Positions 16,858-30,563 are shown, counted from the stretch's first letter. The stretch is 64,000 bases of DNA from Thiomonas intermedia (GCF_002028405.1 NZ_CP020046.1:1612001-1676000), one strand, 5' to 3'. The notes: generated by a model from the sequence alone, not told the origin. Translations and numbers: made by a program.

Positions 16858-17109
16858 ATGGGCTATGGATATGGAATGATGGGCGGATGGGGCGGCTTCG
16901 GTTTGGGCTGGCTCTTCATGCTGGTGTGGTGGGGTTTGATTCTCGCCGTGCTTGTGGGTTTGATCCGATGGCTGTTCACGGGCCATTCGGGCGATTCCGG
17001 GGCGCGATCCGACAGCAAAAGGCACTTGGACATTCTGAAGGAGCGCTACGCCCGCGGGGACATCGACCGCGACACCTACGACCGCATGCGGCGCGAGCTG
17101 GAAAGCTGA
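16858..17109 (+). CDS. Small membrane protein with SHOCT domain
   Basis: 83 residues. A Gly/Tyr/Met-rich start (MGYGYGMMGGWGGFG) leads into one transmembrane helix (WLFMLVWWGLILAVLVGLI). A C-terminal SHOCT motif follows (HLDILKERYARGDIDRDTYDRM). SHOCT is a short oligomerisation or binding module common at the end of small membrane proteins. Start 16858 is chosen over 16852, because AAAGGGAG sits seven bases before it but only one base before the earlier ATG. It is third in the copA operon, ten bases before the next gene. Function unknown. Confidence 0.75.
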   Translation: MGYGYGMMGGWGGFGLGWLFMLVWWGLILAVLVGLIRWLFTGHSGDSGARSDSKRHLDILKERYARGDIDRDTYDRMRRELES

Positions 17110-17119
17110 GGTCCGGATC

Positions 17120-17710
17120 ATGAAACCGCTACCGAAGTGGTTGCTCGCGCTGGCGATCGTGCTGTTCGCTTTTTACCTGCTCTTAATCCCCGAATTCGGC
17201 GCTGTCCCCTTCTGGGGTCAGCGATGGGAAGCGGGCGCACCGCCCCCCTGGCGTGAAAGGGTCGGCTGGTGGGGACCACGATTCGGATACGGCATGATGA
17301 ACGGCCCGGTCAGGGACTGGGGTGCGCTCGGCGTTCAGGGCGATCACGGCTATGGTGACGACGGCGGTTATGGCTACGGCATGATGGGCGGGGGCATCTG
17401 GCCGGCGGCCAGGGGCACTTGGCAGGAAACGTTCACGCCGCAGCAGCGTGTGCGCATTGGGCAGATCCAGGCCGAGGCCTTGCGTCAGGAAGGCGCCTTG
17501 CAGGCGCAGCTCTACGCCGCTCGGGCCAACCTGCTGGCGGTCAACTCCGTGGCCACGCCCGATCCGGCGGCACAGGCCAAGGCCGGCGCCGCGGTTGCCC
17601 AAATCCTGCGGCAAATCGTCCAAATACGCCTTCGGGCGGAGCAGCAAATCCAGGTTGCGTTGAGCGCCCCGCCGCAGCCGACAGCGACATCGTCAGCGCC
17701 CGGCTCCTGA
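17120..17710 (+). CDS. CpxP/Spy/ZraP-like periplasmic metal-resistance protein
   Basis: 196 residues with an N-terminal signal or anchor (WLLALAIVLFAFYLLLIPE). A Gly/Tyr/Trp-rich middle includes YGYGMMGGGIW. A helical C-terminal half begins FTPQQRVRIGQIQAEALRQE and ends with a Gln-rich helix QILRQIVQIRLRAEQQ. The spacing of the helices and the TPQQ start resemble the LTxxQ-motif family (CpxP, Spy, ZraP), periplasmic chaperones tied to envelope and metal stress. It lies last in the copA operon. The family call is by pattern only; the exact LTxxQ signature is not perfect. Confidence 0.65.
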   Translation: MKPLPKWLLALAIVLFAFYLLLIPEFGAVPFWGQRWEAGAPPPWRERVGWWGPRFGYGMMNGPVRDWGALGVQGDHGYGDDGGYGYGMMGGGIWPAARGTWQETFTPQQRVRIGQIQAEALRQEGALQAQLYAARANLLAVNSVATPDPAAQAKAGAAVAQILRQIVQIRLRAEQQIQVALSAPPQPTATSSAPGS

Positions 17711-17860
17711 CCTGTGCGACGGGTGGGTTCTGGGATGCAGGGCGGGCCACTACGGCGAGGCAACATTAGCCCGCTGAATCTGAGCCCTGGGGCCGCTGGG
17801 CCATGCCGAGTTTCGTGGACGCCGCCGGCGGTATCCCTCGAGCACGCATGGATGTCGCGT

Positions 17861-18355
17861 TCATCGCGACGAAGCGATAAGCGTTGCGGGTGGAAGACAT
17901 AGCCCCTTGTCAGCACAGGCTTGGACCCGCACCTGTAGGTGGACACTGCGCAGGCTGGACAGACCGGGTAGTGCGATGCGTGTGCCATTTTCGTAGACCC
18001 GGATGATCTTGCCGTCGACCCGTAGGCCAATGTCCTGACCAGGTGGGTAGCTCGGCTGGAGATCCAGCACGTGGCCGCCACGTTGCACGACGATCGTGAC
18101 AGGGATCAAGTAAGGAGCCGACGGCGGATTTGCGTAAACATGCCAGCCCGGCTGGATGTGCAACGTCACCACAGCATCGCGGCCATCGACCGCGGCGCCA
18201 GCGCGAACCTTCATGGAGGAGTCGACGAGGTTGGCGGGGATGCTCGCGCCGAAGCCAGGAGGGTGGGTGGCCCGGATCAGCAACATGGCAGCAAGCACAA
18301 GGGCAAGAACGATGAACGAGGCGATGGCAATGCGTAGGGTTCTTGGATTCATCAT
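17861..18355 (-). CDS. Separate DsbD N-terminal-domain protein
   Basis: 164 residues resembling the periplasmic alpha domain of DsbD (PF11412). It has an N-terminal anchor (IAIASFIVLALVLAAMLL), the family's VTLHIQPGWHVYANPPS, and a C-terminal pair of cysteines in ACADKGLCLPP that matches the redox pair of the alpha domain. In E. coli this domain is the first part of one DsbD polypeptide. Here it is its own gene, immediately after the gene for the membrane and thioredoxin parts, with eight bases between. Together they could shuttle electrons to periplasmic thiols. Start ATGATG at 18355; the ribosome site is weak. Confidence 0.7.
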   Translation of the reverse strand: MMNPRTLRIAIASFIVLALVLAAMLLIRATHPPGFGASIPANLVDSSMKVRAGAAVDGRDAVVTLHIQPGWHVYANPPSAPYLIPVTIVVQRGGHVLDLQPSYPPGQDIGLRVDGKIIRVYENGTRIALPGLSSLRSVHLQVRVQACADKGLCLPPATLIASSR

Positions 18356-18362
18356 GAGTTCT

Positions 18363-19535
18363 CTATCGGTGGATGGCATTCAAATCGCCGAGAAGCGCGT
18401 CGGCCGTGAACAATCCTGAAAGATGATCGATCTCCCTCCCATGTCGATCCAGGATCGCCACGAACGGCAGACCATCTCCGCCGTACGCGGCAAGCAGCTG
18501 TTGCAGTTCTGGGTTGGGGCGTGTCAAGTCGACTTGCAGTGGGACGTCACGGCCGGCGCGCAGAACTTGCACAACGCGCGAGTCGCGGTAGACGGTTTTC
18601 TCCAGAAACCTGCAATTCAGGCACCACTGCGCGGTGAACTCGACCAGCGCAGGTCGATGCAGACTGGCAATCTCGGTGATCTGAGCTGCCTTGAGCGGCT
18701 GCCAGGGGATGCCCTGCGATGGGGCGGGCCAGATCCCCGCACTCAGGTAGACCAAAGCCAGTGAAGGAAGGCTCGATAGTGGCGCGGCCCAGCGGGAGGC
18801 GCGATCTGCGGCGCGAATGCTCGTTGCGAAGATCCACAGCATGATCCCGACAACCAAGCTGAACCATAGCGCTTTGTCGAGCATGGCTGGAACCAGGCTT
18901 TGCGCGAAAAAGACTGCGGCACCGGCAAGCAGCCAGCCGAAGCTTTGACGCACTACGTCGGTCCAAGCCCCCCCTCGCGGCAGTCGATCCAGCAGCCCGG
19001 GCTTCAGAAGCAGAATGGCGTAGGGCAGAGCCAGACCGAGGCCGATGGCCATGAAAATGATCACAATCTCTGTCGCTGGCCGGGTGAGAGCAAACACGAG
19101 GATCCCACCCAGCAAGGGGCCGGTGCAGGGAGAGGACAAAAGGGCACTGACCAGGCCGGAGATCAGTGGCTCGGCAAAACGATCGCCTCCCATTCTGGCG
19201 ATGACCGGAGGAATGGGCAATCCGCGCCCCGTGAAATTCATCACCGCCATCGCGAGAAGGACGATAACCAAGCCGATCAGCACGGCCTGTGATTGGAACA
19301 GCACACCCCATTGAAGATGCAGCAGCGCTGTGGCCAGCCCCAGGGGGGTGAAAAACAAGAGGGAGCCTGCAGCGAACAGGCTGGCAGACAGGGCACGGGT
19401 TGCCGGTTTTTCTCCCGCTTCGCGCAGGATGGTGCGAACCTTGATTGGAATGACCGGCAGCACGCATGGCGTCAGGTTGAGGAGCATGCCTGCGCCGAGC
19501 GCGAGCATGACTTCGAGGATGAGTGAGCTGTCCAT
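18363..19535 (-). CDS. DsbD-type membrane electron carrier with thioredoxin domain, lacking alpha domain
   Basis: 390 residues. Eight or so membrane helices form the beta domain, with the two characteristic cysteines in NLTPCVLPVIPIK and LSSPCTGPLLGG. A C-terminal periplasmic gamma domain follows, with active site WCLNC in VEFTAQWCLNCRFLEK. It takes reducing power from cytoplasmic thioredoxin and passes it outwards. Full-length DsbD has about 570 residues; this one lacks the N-terminal domain, which is encoded by the next gene. Start ATG 19535 follows AAAGGA. It stands 14 bases after the TlpA-like gene, so the three thiol genes look like one operon. Confidence 0.88.
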   Translation of the reverse strand: MDSSLILEVMLALGAGMLLNLTPCVLPVIPIKVRTILREAGEKPATRALSASLFAAGSLLFFTPLGLATALLHLQWGVLFQSQAVLIGLVIVLLAMAVMNFTGRGLPIPPVIARMGGDRFAEPLISGLVSALLSSPCTGPLLGGILVFALTRPATEIVIIFMAIGLGLALPYAILLLKPGLLDRLPRGGAWTDVVRQSFGWLLAGAAVFFAQSLVPAMLDKALWFSLVVGIMLWIFATSIRAADRASRWAAPLSSLPSLALVYLSAGIWPAPSQGIPWQPLKAAQITEIASLHRPALVEFTAQWCLNCRFLEKTVYRDSRVVQVLRAGRDVPLQVDLTRPNPELQQLLAAYGGDGLPFVAILDRHGREIDHLSGLFTADALLGDLNAIHR

Positions 19536-19549
19536 GGGGCTTGGTCCTT

Positions 19550-20050
19550 TCAAGCGTTTTTAGCCAGTTCGTGTTGGATCAGCCGATCGAGTTCAGAAAG
19601 GTCTGGCTCGCCGAGAATCCTCTTGACGATGTTCCCTTGCTTATCGACCAGAAACGTGGTCGGAGTCAGGCGCACGTCGTAAAACTCGCGAGCCAGACCG
19701 CCGCCCACGTCTTTGGCAACACCGAACGGCAAATGCCGGGTCGAGGTGTAATCGGTGACATAGGGCAGCGGGTCATAGCGCATATCCACCGCAATGAACT
19801 CGAAATCCCTTCCCTTGAATCGCTCGTACGTCTTGCCCATTTTGGGCATTTCCTTGATACAGGTGGCGCAGCTCGTGGCCCAGAAATTCACCAGATAGAC
19901 CTGGCCTCGCAGGGAAGAGGTTGAAAGCGTTCTTCCAGACAGCAGCACAAACGTCGCCTGCGGGACAGCCCGCCTCCTAGCCAGGACAAAATAGGTCATG
20001 CCGGCCATGACGAACACCACGATGGCAGCAATTGTGAAACGCACACGCAT
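19550..20050 (-). CDS. TlpA-like thioredoxin-family protein with CATC site
   Basis: 166 residues with an N-terminal membrane anchor (IAAIVVFVMAGMTYFVLA), then a thioredoxin-like domain. The active site is SCATC in VNFWATSCATC, and the cis-proline loop is VRLTPTTFLVDKQG. This is the TlpA/ResA class; CATC in place of CPPC suggests a different redox potential. First gene of the dsb-like operon. It probably reduces copper-binding or cytochrome thiols in the periplasm using electrons from the DsbD-type partner. Inferred from neighbourhood. Confidence 0.85.
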   Translation of the reverse strand: MRVRFTIAAIVVFVMAGMTYFVLARRRAVPQATFVLLSGRTLSTSSLRGQVYLVNFWATSCATCIKEMPKMGKTYERFKGRDFEFIAVDMRYDPLPYVTDYTSTRHLPFGVAKDVGGGLAREFYDVRLTPTTFLVDKQGNIVKRILGEPDLSELDRLIQHELAKNA

Positions 20051-20238
20051 GATTTCACCTCGATCGATGTTTTCAAGAAGACTGTGGCGATCGGCTCCCC
20101 CAGCTTCATCGCGGAACGATGCTCCCGGACCGGGTCCGGAGGCTGGTCGCTTGGATGAGCCAGGGACAGAAAGCGACCTCGCAGATTGACCTGCTGCCGC
20201 AGCGCTGAGGCCGGGCGAATGCCAGCTTTGAGGGGTGA

Positions 20239-20388
20239 TCAGACCCTGGGCGGGTGATAAGGGATGTCCGGCGCCGTGGCCGCCTGGCTAAGCGGGGCGA
20301 ACAGGGCGCCGGCGAGGAGCGGTGGAACGGCCGACAGCAGTCGTCCGGCGGCGCGCAGGGAGCGGGATGCGATGGTGGTGTTGGTCAT
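20239..20388 (-). CDS. Small exported peptide at the end of the RND operon (49 residues)
   Basis: A 49-residue frame begins at ATG 20388 with a perfect AAGGAG seven bases upstream. It has a basic start (SRSLRAAGRL), one hydrophobic signal-like helix (LLSAVPPLLAGALFAPL) and SQAATAPDI, which fits signal cleavage after A-T-A or Q-A-A. The mature part would be only about ten residues. Function unknown. It follows the CzcA-like gene on the same strand by 167 bases, so it may be the last gene of that operon. A longer in-frame start exists at 20559, but overlaps the RND gene. Confidence 0.5.
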   Translation of the reverse strand: MTNTTIASRSLRAAGRLLSAVPPLLAGALFAPLSQAATAPDIPYHPPRV

Positions 20389-20555
20389 GGCAGTCTCCTT
20401 GGCGAGGGGATCGAAGGGGAAGGACGGCAGCGCCCATCGCGGCGCGTCAGTTGGGGGCGAAAAGGCGGCATTCCTGCCAGGCTTGGTTGGCAGGCCAAGT
20501 GGCCATGCTGAGTTGGTTTGATGGGGTTTTGTCTGCCGGGTTTCATGCGCGGCAT

Positions 20556-23803
<3,248 letters not shown>

Positions 23804-23804
<1 letters not shown>

Positions 23805-24838
23805 CAGTCGTCGTCCCCGGCGGTTGTGTCATGCGCGGCGGGCTTGGCTTGTGTCTTGGGCGGCGGCGTGAGCAGCAGGGCTGCGCCGTGCGTCACCACA
23901 TCCAGGGCAGCCCAGCCGGGCTGCATGTAACCGGCTTTCAGCGGCCAGGCGGTGGACAACGCGTGGGCAGTGAACCGGCGTGCATTGTTGGCTGCGGGCG
24001 TGGACGTGAACACCAGCGCCTGGCCGTCCGACCACACCACGGCGCCGGCAGGCAGCAGCACGCCTTGTTGCGCCTGGCCGGACTGCACCTGCGCCAGCAA
24101 TTGCAGCCCCGGCATCAGGCCACTCGCGGCCGGGCTGGTGACGACAAAGCGCAGCCCCTGCACATGGGCCGAAGCCGCCGCCGCCGGGCCGATGACGGTG
24201 GCGGGAAGCCAGCCATCGCGCAGCTCGCCCGAGCCCCCGGGGACATACAGCCGCACCTGTGCTACCGCAGGCAGATTGGTGCCTGGTGGCAGGGTGAGAT
24301 CGACGATGAGTTCGCGCCCGCTGGCGATGGCGCTGCGCAGCGCGGGTGTCGTTTGCAGCCGCGCCGCCAGTGCCGGGCCGAGGCTGGCCGTGAGTTCGGC
24401 TTGCGCCGCCTGCAGCGTGGCTTGCGCCACAGCCCCCTGCGCCTGGGCCGTTTGCGCCGCGGTCTGCGCCTGTTGCACTTCGGCCAGCGCAATGTTCTGC
24501 CCGGCCTGGAACAAGCCCTGCGCCCGCTGCGCCTGCAATTGCGCGAGTCGCAAACTGCTACGCGCCGCCGCGAGTTGCGCGCGAGCCATGTCCAGCGCGC
24601 TCAGGTCGCGCAAGAGCGCGGCCGGGCTTTGCACCGTGGCGCTGGCCTGAAACGTCCGGCGATACGCGCCTGGCGCGAGGTGCTGGATCTGCAGGTCGGC
24701 GCTGACGATTTGCGCCTGGCTCCACTGAACCGCCTGTGGCAGCGCGGCGTGGGCCGGCGTGGTGCCGAGGGTCAGTGCGGCGGCCACGGCCAGCGTGAAA
24801 AAGCGTGGCAATGACGGCGGATTTAGAGGTGTTGGCAT
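23804..24838 (-). CDS. RND periplasmic adaptor (CzcB-like)
   Basis: 344 residues with a Sec signal (FFTLAVAAALTLGTTPAHA). An Ala/Gln-rich coiled-coil hairpin follows (ALDMARAQLAAARSSLRLAQLQ and EVQQAQTAAQTAQAQGAVAQA), then a beta-rich C-terminal part (VLLPAGAVVWSDGQALVFTS). Membrane-fusion proteins of RND pumps have this order. It is shorter than CzcB and lacks an N-terminal metal-binding extension; the tail ends TTAGDDD. Start 24838 is the ATG that gives a proper signal peptide; upstream in-frame residues read like noise. It joins the TolC-type protein to the pump encoded next. Confidence 0.8.
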
Positions 24839-24911
24839 GATGGCTTCATCGATGTTTGTGCGAGAGCGTTGGGCGTTGATCGCTGGCGGCGGCACGCCAC
24901 AGGCGCGGCGC

Positions 24912-26426
24912 TCATCGCGCTTCTGAAAATTGGGAGTGCCACCCCACGGCGGAAAGATGTGGTGAGGTCTTGAGCTGCGGCGCCAAGGGAGCAGCGGCGG
25001 GTGCCGCGGTTTTTCGCATCTGCGCATCCGGTGGCTTCAGCTCATGCTGCAAAACCGCTTGCAGCGCGCCCAGCGCCTGCCATTGCGCGGTGCGGGCCTG
25101 CAGCGCGGCGTGTTCCGTGGCGAGGGCGCGCAGCTTCGCGCGCAGCACTTGCACCGGGCCGATCAGGCCCTGGTTCTGGGCGGCCTCGTCGGCTTGCAGC
25201 AGTTCCAGGTTCTCCGCGCGCAGGCTGTCGGAGCGGCGGGTTTCGTCTTGCGCGGCCTGCAACGCGGCCTCGGCCTGTTCGATGCGCTCAAGCACCTGCC
25301 CCTGCACCTGCTGCAGCACCGCCCGGGTCTGTGACAAACGGGCGCGGGCGGCGGCAATTTGTCCCTGGTGCTGGTTGAACAGCGGCAGCGGCACGCGGGC
25401 GCTGAGGGTCAGGCGGTTCACCCCCTGGTCGCGTTCGGCGCCGGGCGCAATCATCGGCGGCCCGCCGTCGCGCAGCGCCTGCGCCAGTTGCAGCGCGGCT
25501 TGCGCGGCCTGTTCCTGTTGCCAGGCGGCGCGCACGTCGTCGCGGTGCGCCAGGGCGATGCCGCGCAGCTGTGTCAGGCGTGCGGCGTCGGGCTGTGGCG
25601 GGGCGGCGGCCAACGCGGAGAAGTCAATGTGCACTGCGCGCAAGGCGGCGTCGGGCACGCCCAGCGCGGCGGCCAGCGCAGCATGTGCGACCTGTTCCAG
25701 CCCCAGGTCGCGGCTGCGTTGCAGGGCTGCGGTTTGCGCGGCGGCTTGAGCCAGCGCGGCGGCCAGTGGCGAGTCCCAGCCACCTTGGGCGCGGGCGGTG
25801 GTGCGGCCTTGCAGTTCCAGGGCGACGTCCAGCACCTGCTGTTGCAACTGGGTCTGCTGCTGCGCCGCCCACAGCGCGACATAAGCCTGCTGCACGCGCG
25901 AGCGCACTTTCCAGCTTGCGCCGCGCAACAGCAAGCGTGCCGCACGCACACCGGCCGCGGCCTGCGCGGCCTGAGCCTGGCGCTGCGCGTGCGACTCCAG
26001 CAGCAGGCCGATGGCCGCGCCGACGGTCCACGGGCTCGGCGCCATCAGCGCCGCCGCACTGCCGTATTTCAGGCCGAGCTGCAGGCTGGGGTTGGGCCAT
26101 TGCTTGGCGATCTGTAAATCAGCCTCGGCCAATTGCACGCCGGCACGGTCCACCCGCAGGGCGGGATGAAAGTACAGCGCGGCAAGACTCAAGCGTTGCA
26201 GCGTCCAGGCTTGATCGGCAGGCTGCGGTGCGTTCATTTGCAAAGTGATGAAACGTTGCAAACCAAGGTCGAACAAGCTGCGCCGCACCAGCGCCTGCGC
26301 GCTGGCCTGCGGCGTGACGCCGGGCGCAGGAGGTGGCATGCTGGCACAGCCGGCGAGCAAGGCGGCGAGCAGGCCAGCCAGCAAGGGCTTGCTGGATACG
26401 CGGGGCGGCATGAGGGCAGTTCGCAT
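24912..26426 (-). CDS. TolC-family outer-membrane lipoprotein
   Basis: 504 residues. The lipoprotein signal ends in LAGLLAALLAGC (lipobox LAGC), so the protein is lipid-anchored like CusC/OprM. Ala/Gln-rich OEP coiled coils follow, with the double repeat around KQWPNPSLQLGLKYG and the C-terminal NQHQGQIAAARARLSQTR. First gene of the RND operon, adjacent to a divergent response-regulator box. The start could be 26462, 26426 or 26411; 26426 is a compromise with no strong ribosome site. Together with the two downstream genes it forms the tripartite pump. Confidence 0.78.
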   Translation of the reverse strand: MRTALMPPRVSSKPLLAGLLAALLAGCASMPPPAPGVTPQASAQALVRRSLFDLGLQRFITLQMNAPQPADQAWTLQRLSLAALYFHPALRVDRAGVQLAEADLQIAKQWPNPSLQLGLKYGSAAALMAPSPWTVGAAIGLLLESHAQRQAQAAQAAAGVRAARLLLRGASWKVRSRVQQAYVALWAAQQQTQLQQQVLDVALELQGRTTARAQGGWDSPLAAALAQAAAQTAALQRSRDLGLEQVAHAALAAALGVPDAALRAVHIDFSALAAAPPQPDAARLTQLRGIALAHRDDVRAAWQQEQAAQAALQLAQALRDGGPPMIAPGAERDQGVNRLTLSARVPLPLFNQHQGQIAAARARLSQTRAVLQQVQGQVLERIEQAEAALQAAQDETRRSDSLRAENLELLQADEAAQNQGLIGPVQVLRAKLRALATEHAALQARTAQWQALGALQAVLQHELKPPDAQMRKTAAPAAAPLAPQLKTSPHLSAVGWHSQFSEAR

Positions 26427-26456
26427 GGCTGGATGTTGCGGCGCAACCACTGGCGC

Positions 26457-26491
26457 CAACATGACGACAACATGACGATTTGGTCATGTTG
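26457..26491. promoter_or_regulatory. Three-half-site response-regulator box between RND operon and regulator gene
   Basis: CAACATGACGA occurs twice in direct repeat (26457 and 26468, 11 bases apart). The second copy also forms a perfect inverted repeat CAACATGAC-n6-GTCATGTTG (26468-26476 and 26483-26491). OmpR-family heavy-metal regulators (CusR, CopR) bind comparable ATGACA-type boxes. It is the likely site for the regulator encoded at 26537, controlling both directions. Confidence 0.7.
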
Positions 26492-26536
26492 CAGACGGAC
26501 ACGCGACAAAGCCCGGCGCGGGTTGACAATTCGGGC

Positions 26537-27214
26537 ATGCGCATCCTGATCGTGGAAGACGAGGCCAAGACCGCGGCCTATCTCAAACGTGGTTTGGGCG
26601 AGAATGGCTTTGTCGCCGACGTCGCCGCGGACGGCACCGATGGCCTGCATCTGGCCCTCACCGAGCCTTACGACCTCGTCGTGCTCGACGCCATGCTGCC
26701 GGGTCGCGACGGCTGGAGCGTGCTGCGCGAGTTGCGGCGCAAGCTGGCCACTCCGGTGCTGATGCTGACCGCACGGGACGGCGTGGCCGACCGCGTGCGC
26801 GGGCTGGAACTGGGGGCGGACGATTACCTGGTCAAGCCCTTCGCGTTTTCCGAGTTGCTGGCGCGGGTGCGTAGCGTGCTGCGGCGCGGGCCGGCGCGCA
26901 TGCCCGAAGTGGTGGAGGTGGCTGATCTCAGCGTCGATCTGCATCGCCAGCGCGCCGAGCGCGGCGGCCAGCGGCTGGCGCTCACACCCAAGGAGTTCGC
27001 CCTGCTGGCGCTGCTGGCGCGGCGCGCGGGCGAGGTGCTGTCGCGCACGCTGATTGCCGAGCAGGTGTGGGACATGAATTTCGCCAGCGACACCAATGTG
27101 GTGGACGTGCACATCCGTCGCCTGCGCAGCAAGCTCGACGACCCCTATCCCACGCCGCTGCTGCATACCGTGCGCGGCGTGGGCTATGTGCTGGAGGCGC
27201 GCGATGCGCGGTGA
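26537..27214 (+). CDS. OmpR/CopR-type heavy-metal response regulator
   Basis: 225-residue two-component regulator. The receiver domain starts [20 protein letters not shown], with acidic pocket E8-D9-E10, phospho-acceptor D51 ([12 protein letters not shown]) and the conserved Lys in [16 protein letters not shown]. The C-terminal winged-helix domain ends [15 protein letters not shown] and GVGYVLEA. It belongs to the CusR/CopR/CzcR/IrlR group by pattern. Start ATG 26537 was chosen over an in-frame ATG at 26480 that lies in the operator. Divergent from the RND operon and overlaps the kinase gene by 11 bases. Confidence 0.9.
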   Translation: MRILIVEDEAKTAAYLKRGLGENGFVADVAADGTDGLHLALTEPYDLVVLDAMLPGRDGWSVLRELRRKLATPVLMLTARDGVADRVRGLELGADDYLVKPFAFSELLARVRSVLRRGPARMPEVVEVADLSVDLHRQRAERGGQRLALTPKEFALLALLARRAGEVLSRTLIAEQVWDMNFASDTNVVDVHIRRLRSKLDDPYPTPLLHTVRGVGYVLEARDAR

Positions 27215-28841
27215 GTCCGGCGAGGCCGCCTCTCCCACCCTGCCTCCCCCGCAGGGTGGGAGAGGTGAAAACGGCGCGGCGCGAAGGACAGGCCGCTTCT
27301 TGCCTGCACCGTCGCGAGACACGGGCGGTGGCTTGTCTCCTCCTCACTGGTGGGGAGGGTTTGCGCTGCGCCGCCTGCGCCAATACGGCCTGCCGCCGCG
27401 TTCGCTCGCGGCGCGCATGGCAGCGGCGTTTGCGCTCACCCTGGCGCTCATCCTGCTGGCCGCCAGCACCTGGGTGTACTGGGGTTTGAACGCGCGGATG
27501 ATGCAGGAAGACCGCGAATCGGTGCTGCGCAAGCTCGATACCGCGGTGGCGGTGCTGCGCAGCCACGCCGCCGACAGCGACGAACTGCGCCAGGAGGCTT
27601 ACCTGCCGCTGCCGCCAGACGCGCCGCGCGATCTGTTCCTGCGGCTGCGCGCTGCCGATGGCCGGGTGCTGTTGCAGACCCCCGGCTTCAACGCGGCGCT
27701 CGACGCGGCGCGTTTCGATGCGCTGCAGGCCAATGGCGCGCCAAGCCTGCGCAAAGTGCAGCTGCATCACGATCTGCATTTCCTCACCGCTATGCTGCCC
27801 GTGATGGGGCGGCTTTCCGCCGGCGCGCCGCTGCAGCCCATGCGCATCGAGGTGGCGCTGAACCGCAGCACCGAGTCGCACATCCTGGCCGACTACCGCC
27901 TGCGCCTGACGGTGGTCCTGCTCACCGCCATTCTGGTGGCCGCAGCCGCGGGTTACGTCATCGCCTGGCGCGGCCTGCGCCCCTTGCGCCACATGGCCGA
28001 CGCCGCGCGCGACATCGGCGCGCAAGATCTGCACCGGCGCCTGGACACCCAGCATCTGCCGGATGAGCTGCACACCCTGGCGCTGTCGTTCAACGCCACG
28101 CTGCAGCGACTGGAGGAATCGTTCGGCCGCATTTCGCAGTTCTCCGCCGACATTGCCCACGAGTTGCGCACACCTATTTCCAACCTCTGGGGCGAGCTGG
28201 AAGTGGCGCTGGGCCGCCCGCGCGAGCCGGGGCAATACCGCGAGGCGCTTGAGTCGGCGGTGGAGGAATGCGCGCGCTTGTCGAACATGATCCAGGCCTT
28301 GTTGTTCCTGGCGCAGACCGAGCAGCCTGACGCCGCGCTGCGCTTGGAGCGTCTGGATGCGGCGTATGAACTGAACGCCCTGGCCGAGTTCTTCGATGCC
28401 GCCGCAGCCGAGGCCGGGGTGCGCCTGCAGGTGCAGGCGGCGTCCGGGCTGGCGCTGCGCGCCGACCGCATGTTGCTGCAGCGCGCCTTGGTCAACCTCA
28501 TCGGCAACGCGCTGGCGCACACGCCTGCAGGCGGCGTGGTGACGCTGTCCGCCCAGCCATGCGCTGCGCTGTCCACCCAGGCCCAAGGCGCGTGTCTGCA
28601 CCTTGAAGTGGCCGACACCGGCTGCGGCATCGCCGCCGAGCACCTGCCCTATCTGTTCGACCGCTTCTACCGCGCCGATCCGGCGCGCAGCCGCAGTCGC
28701 GGTGGCCTGGGGCTGGGCCTGGCGCTGGTGCGCAACATTGTTCGCCTGCATGGCGGCGGGGTGGGCGCCGCCAGCAGCATGGGGCAGGGCACGCGGGTGT
28801 GGCTCGACTGGCCCGCCTGGGAGAGCGCGCCGCAGGGTTGA
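27204..28841 (+). CDS. Heavy-metal sensor histidine kinase with a palindromic insertion near its N-terminus
   Basis: 545-residue membrane sensor. Residues 5-50 are low-complexity ([25 protein letters not shown]) and are encoded by a repeat with a 15-bp palindrome. After that comes a normal kinase: TM1 ([18 protein letters not shown]), a periplasmic sensor part, TM2 ([19 protein letters not shown]), HAMP, the H-box [13 protein letters not shown], the N-box [11 protein letters not shown], and G-boxes VADTGCGIA and [13 protein letters not shown]. Start ATG 27204 has GGAG upstream and overlaps the regulator gene. The metal sensed is unknown; the RND operon across the operator is the natural target. 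Confidence 0.85.
   Translation: MRGESGEAASPTLPPPQGGRGENGAARRTGRFLPAPSRDTGGGLSPPHWWGGFALRRLRQYGLPPRSLAARMAAAFALTLALILLAASTWVYWGLNARMMQEDRESVLRKLDTAVAVLRSHAADSDELRQEAYLPLPPDAPRDLFLRLRAADGRVLLQTPGFNAALDAARFDALQANGAPSLRKVQLHHDLHFLTAMLPVMGRLSAGAPLQPMRIEVALNRSTESHILADYRLRLTVVLLTAILVAAAAGYVIAWRGLRPLRHMADAARDIGAQDLHRRLDTQHLPDELHTLALSFNATLQRLEESFGRISQFSADIAHELRTPISNLWGELEVALGRPREPGQYREALESAVEECARLSNMIQALLFLAQTEQPDAALRLERLDAAYELNALAEFFDAAAAEAGVRLQVQAASGLALRADRMLLQRALVNLIGNALAHTPAGGVVTLSAQPCAALSTQAQGACLHLEVADTGCGIAAEHLPYLFDRFYRADPARSRSRGGLGLGLALVRNIVRLHGGGVGAASSMGQGTRVWLDWPAWESAPQG
27229..27265. repeat. 15-bp perfect palindrome inside the kinase gene
   Basis: CCTCTCCCACCCTGC (27229-27243) and its exact complement (27251-27265), separated by CTCCCCC. 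It resembles the dispersed REP-like hairpins that translate as [10 protein letters not shown] in many proteobacterial genomes. It is read in frame as part of the sensor kinase. Confidence 0.75.
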
Positions 28842-28899
28842 GCGCCCCTTTGGCCCCTTGGTCCCCCTTAAGGCGTCGCCACGGTCTGCGCCGCGACAC

Positions 28900-29301
28900 C
28901 ACCCCGCTGGCCGCTCTTGGGCTTGGCGCGAGCTGTGGTGTTGAGTTCGTTGAGATTGGCCGGGCAGTAGTTGGCCAGCGCGTCTACGGTCTGGCGCTGG
29001 GCTGGGAAAACCTGGGCGACCACGGTGCGCTGCCTCAGGGCGTGCCCACGCAGACCGCCGTGGGCGTGGACCGTGAAATTGCCAGCGCCCCTACCCAGTT
29101 CTGGCTCGAGAAATGGGCTGGCAAGGCTACATCCAGAGCCCGCCGAAGGAGTTGGTGCTGGACTTCGACGGCACCAACAACCCGCTGTACTGCCAGAACG
29201 AGCAGCGATTCTTCCACGGCTGCTACGACCGCTACTGCTACTTGCTGAACCGCCCCGGAGATGGCATGGTCCGCCCACCTACAGCGCGGCCGCTGAAGTG
29301 A
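28900..29301 (+). pseudogene. IS1380-family transposase remnant
   Basis: Two fragments in different frames. The first (about 28930-29100) reads VGQRVYGLALGWENLGDHGAL and TAVGVDREIASAPTQF, the typical middle of IS1380 transposases. The second, from 29113, reads PPKELVLDFDGTNNPLY and RFFHGCYDRYCYLL, with the catalytic DFD. About twenty residues between them are missing, the frame is shifted, and the rest of the gene is gone at 29301. It is a dead element cut by later insertions. The region 28842-28899 holds nothing recognisable. Confidence 0.7.
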
Positions 29302-29317
29302 GTAACCGTGTTGAAAG

Positions 29318-30563
<1,246 letters not shown>

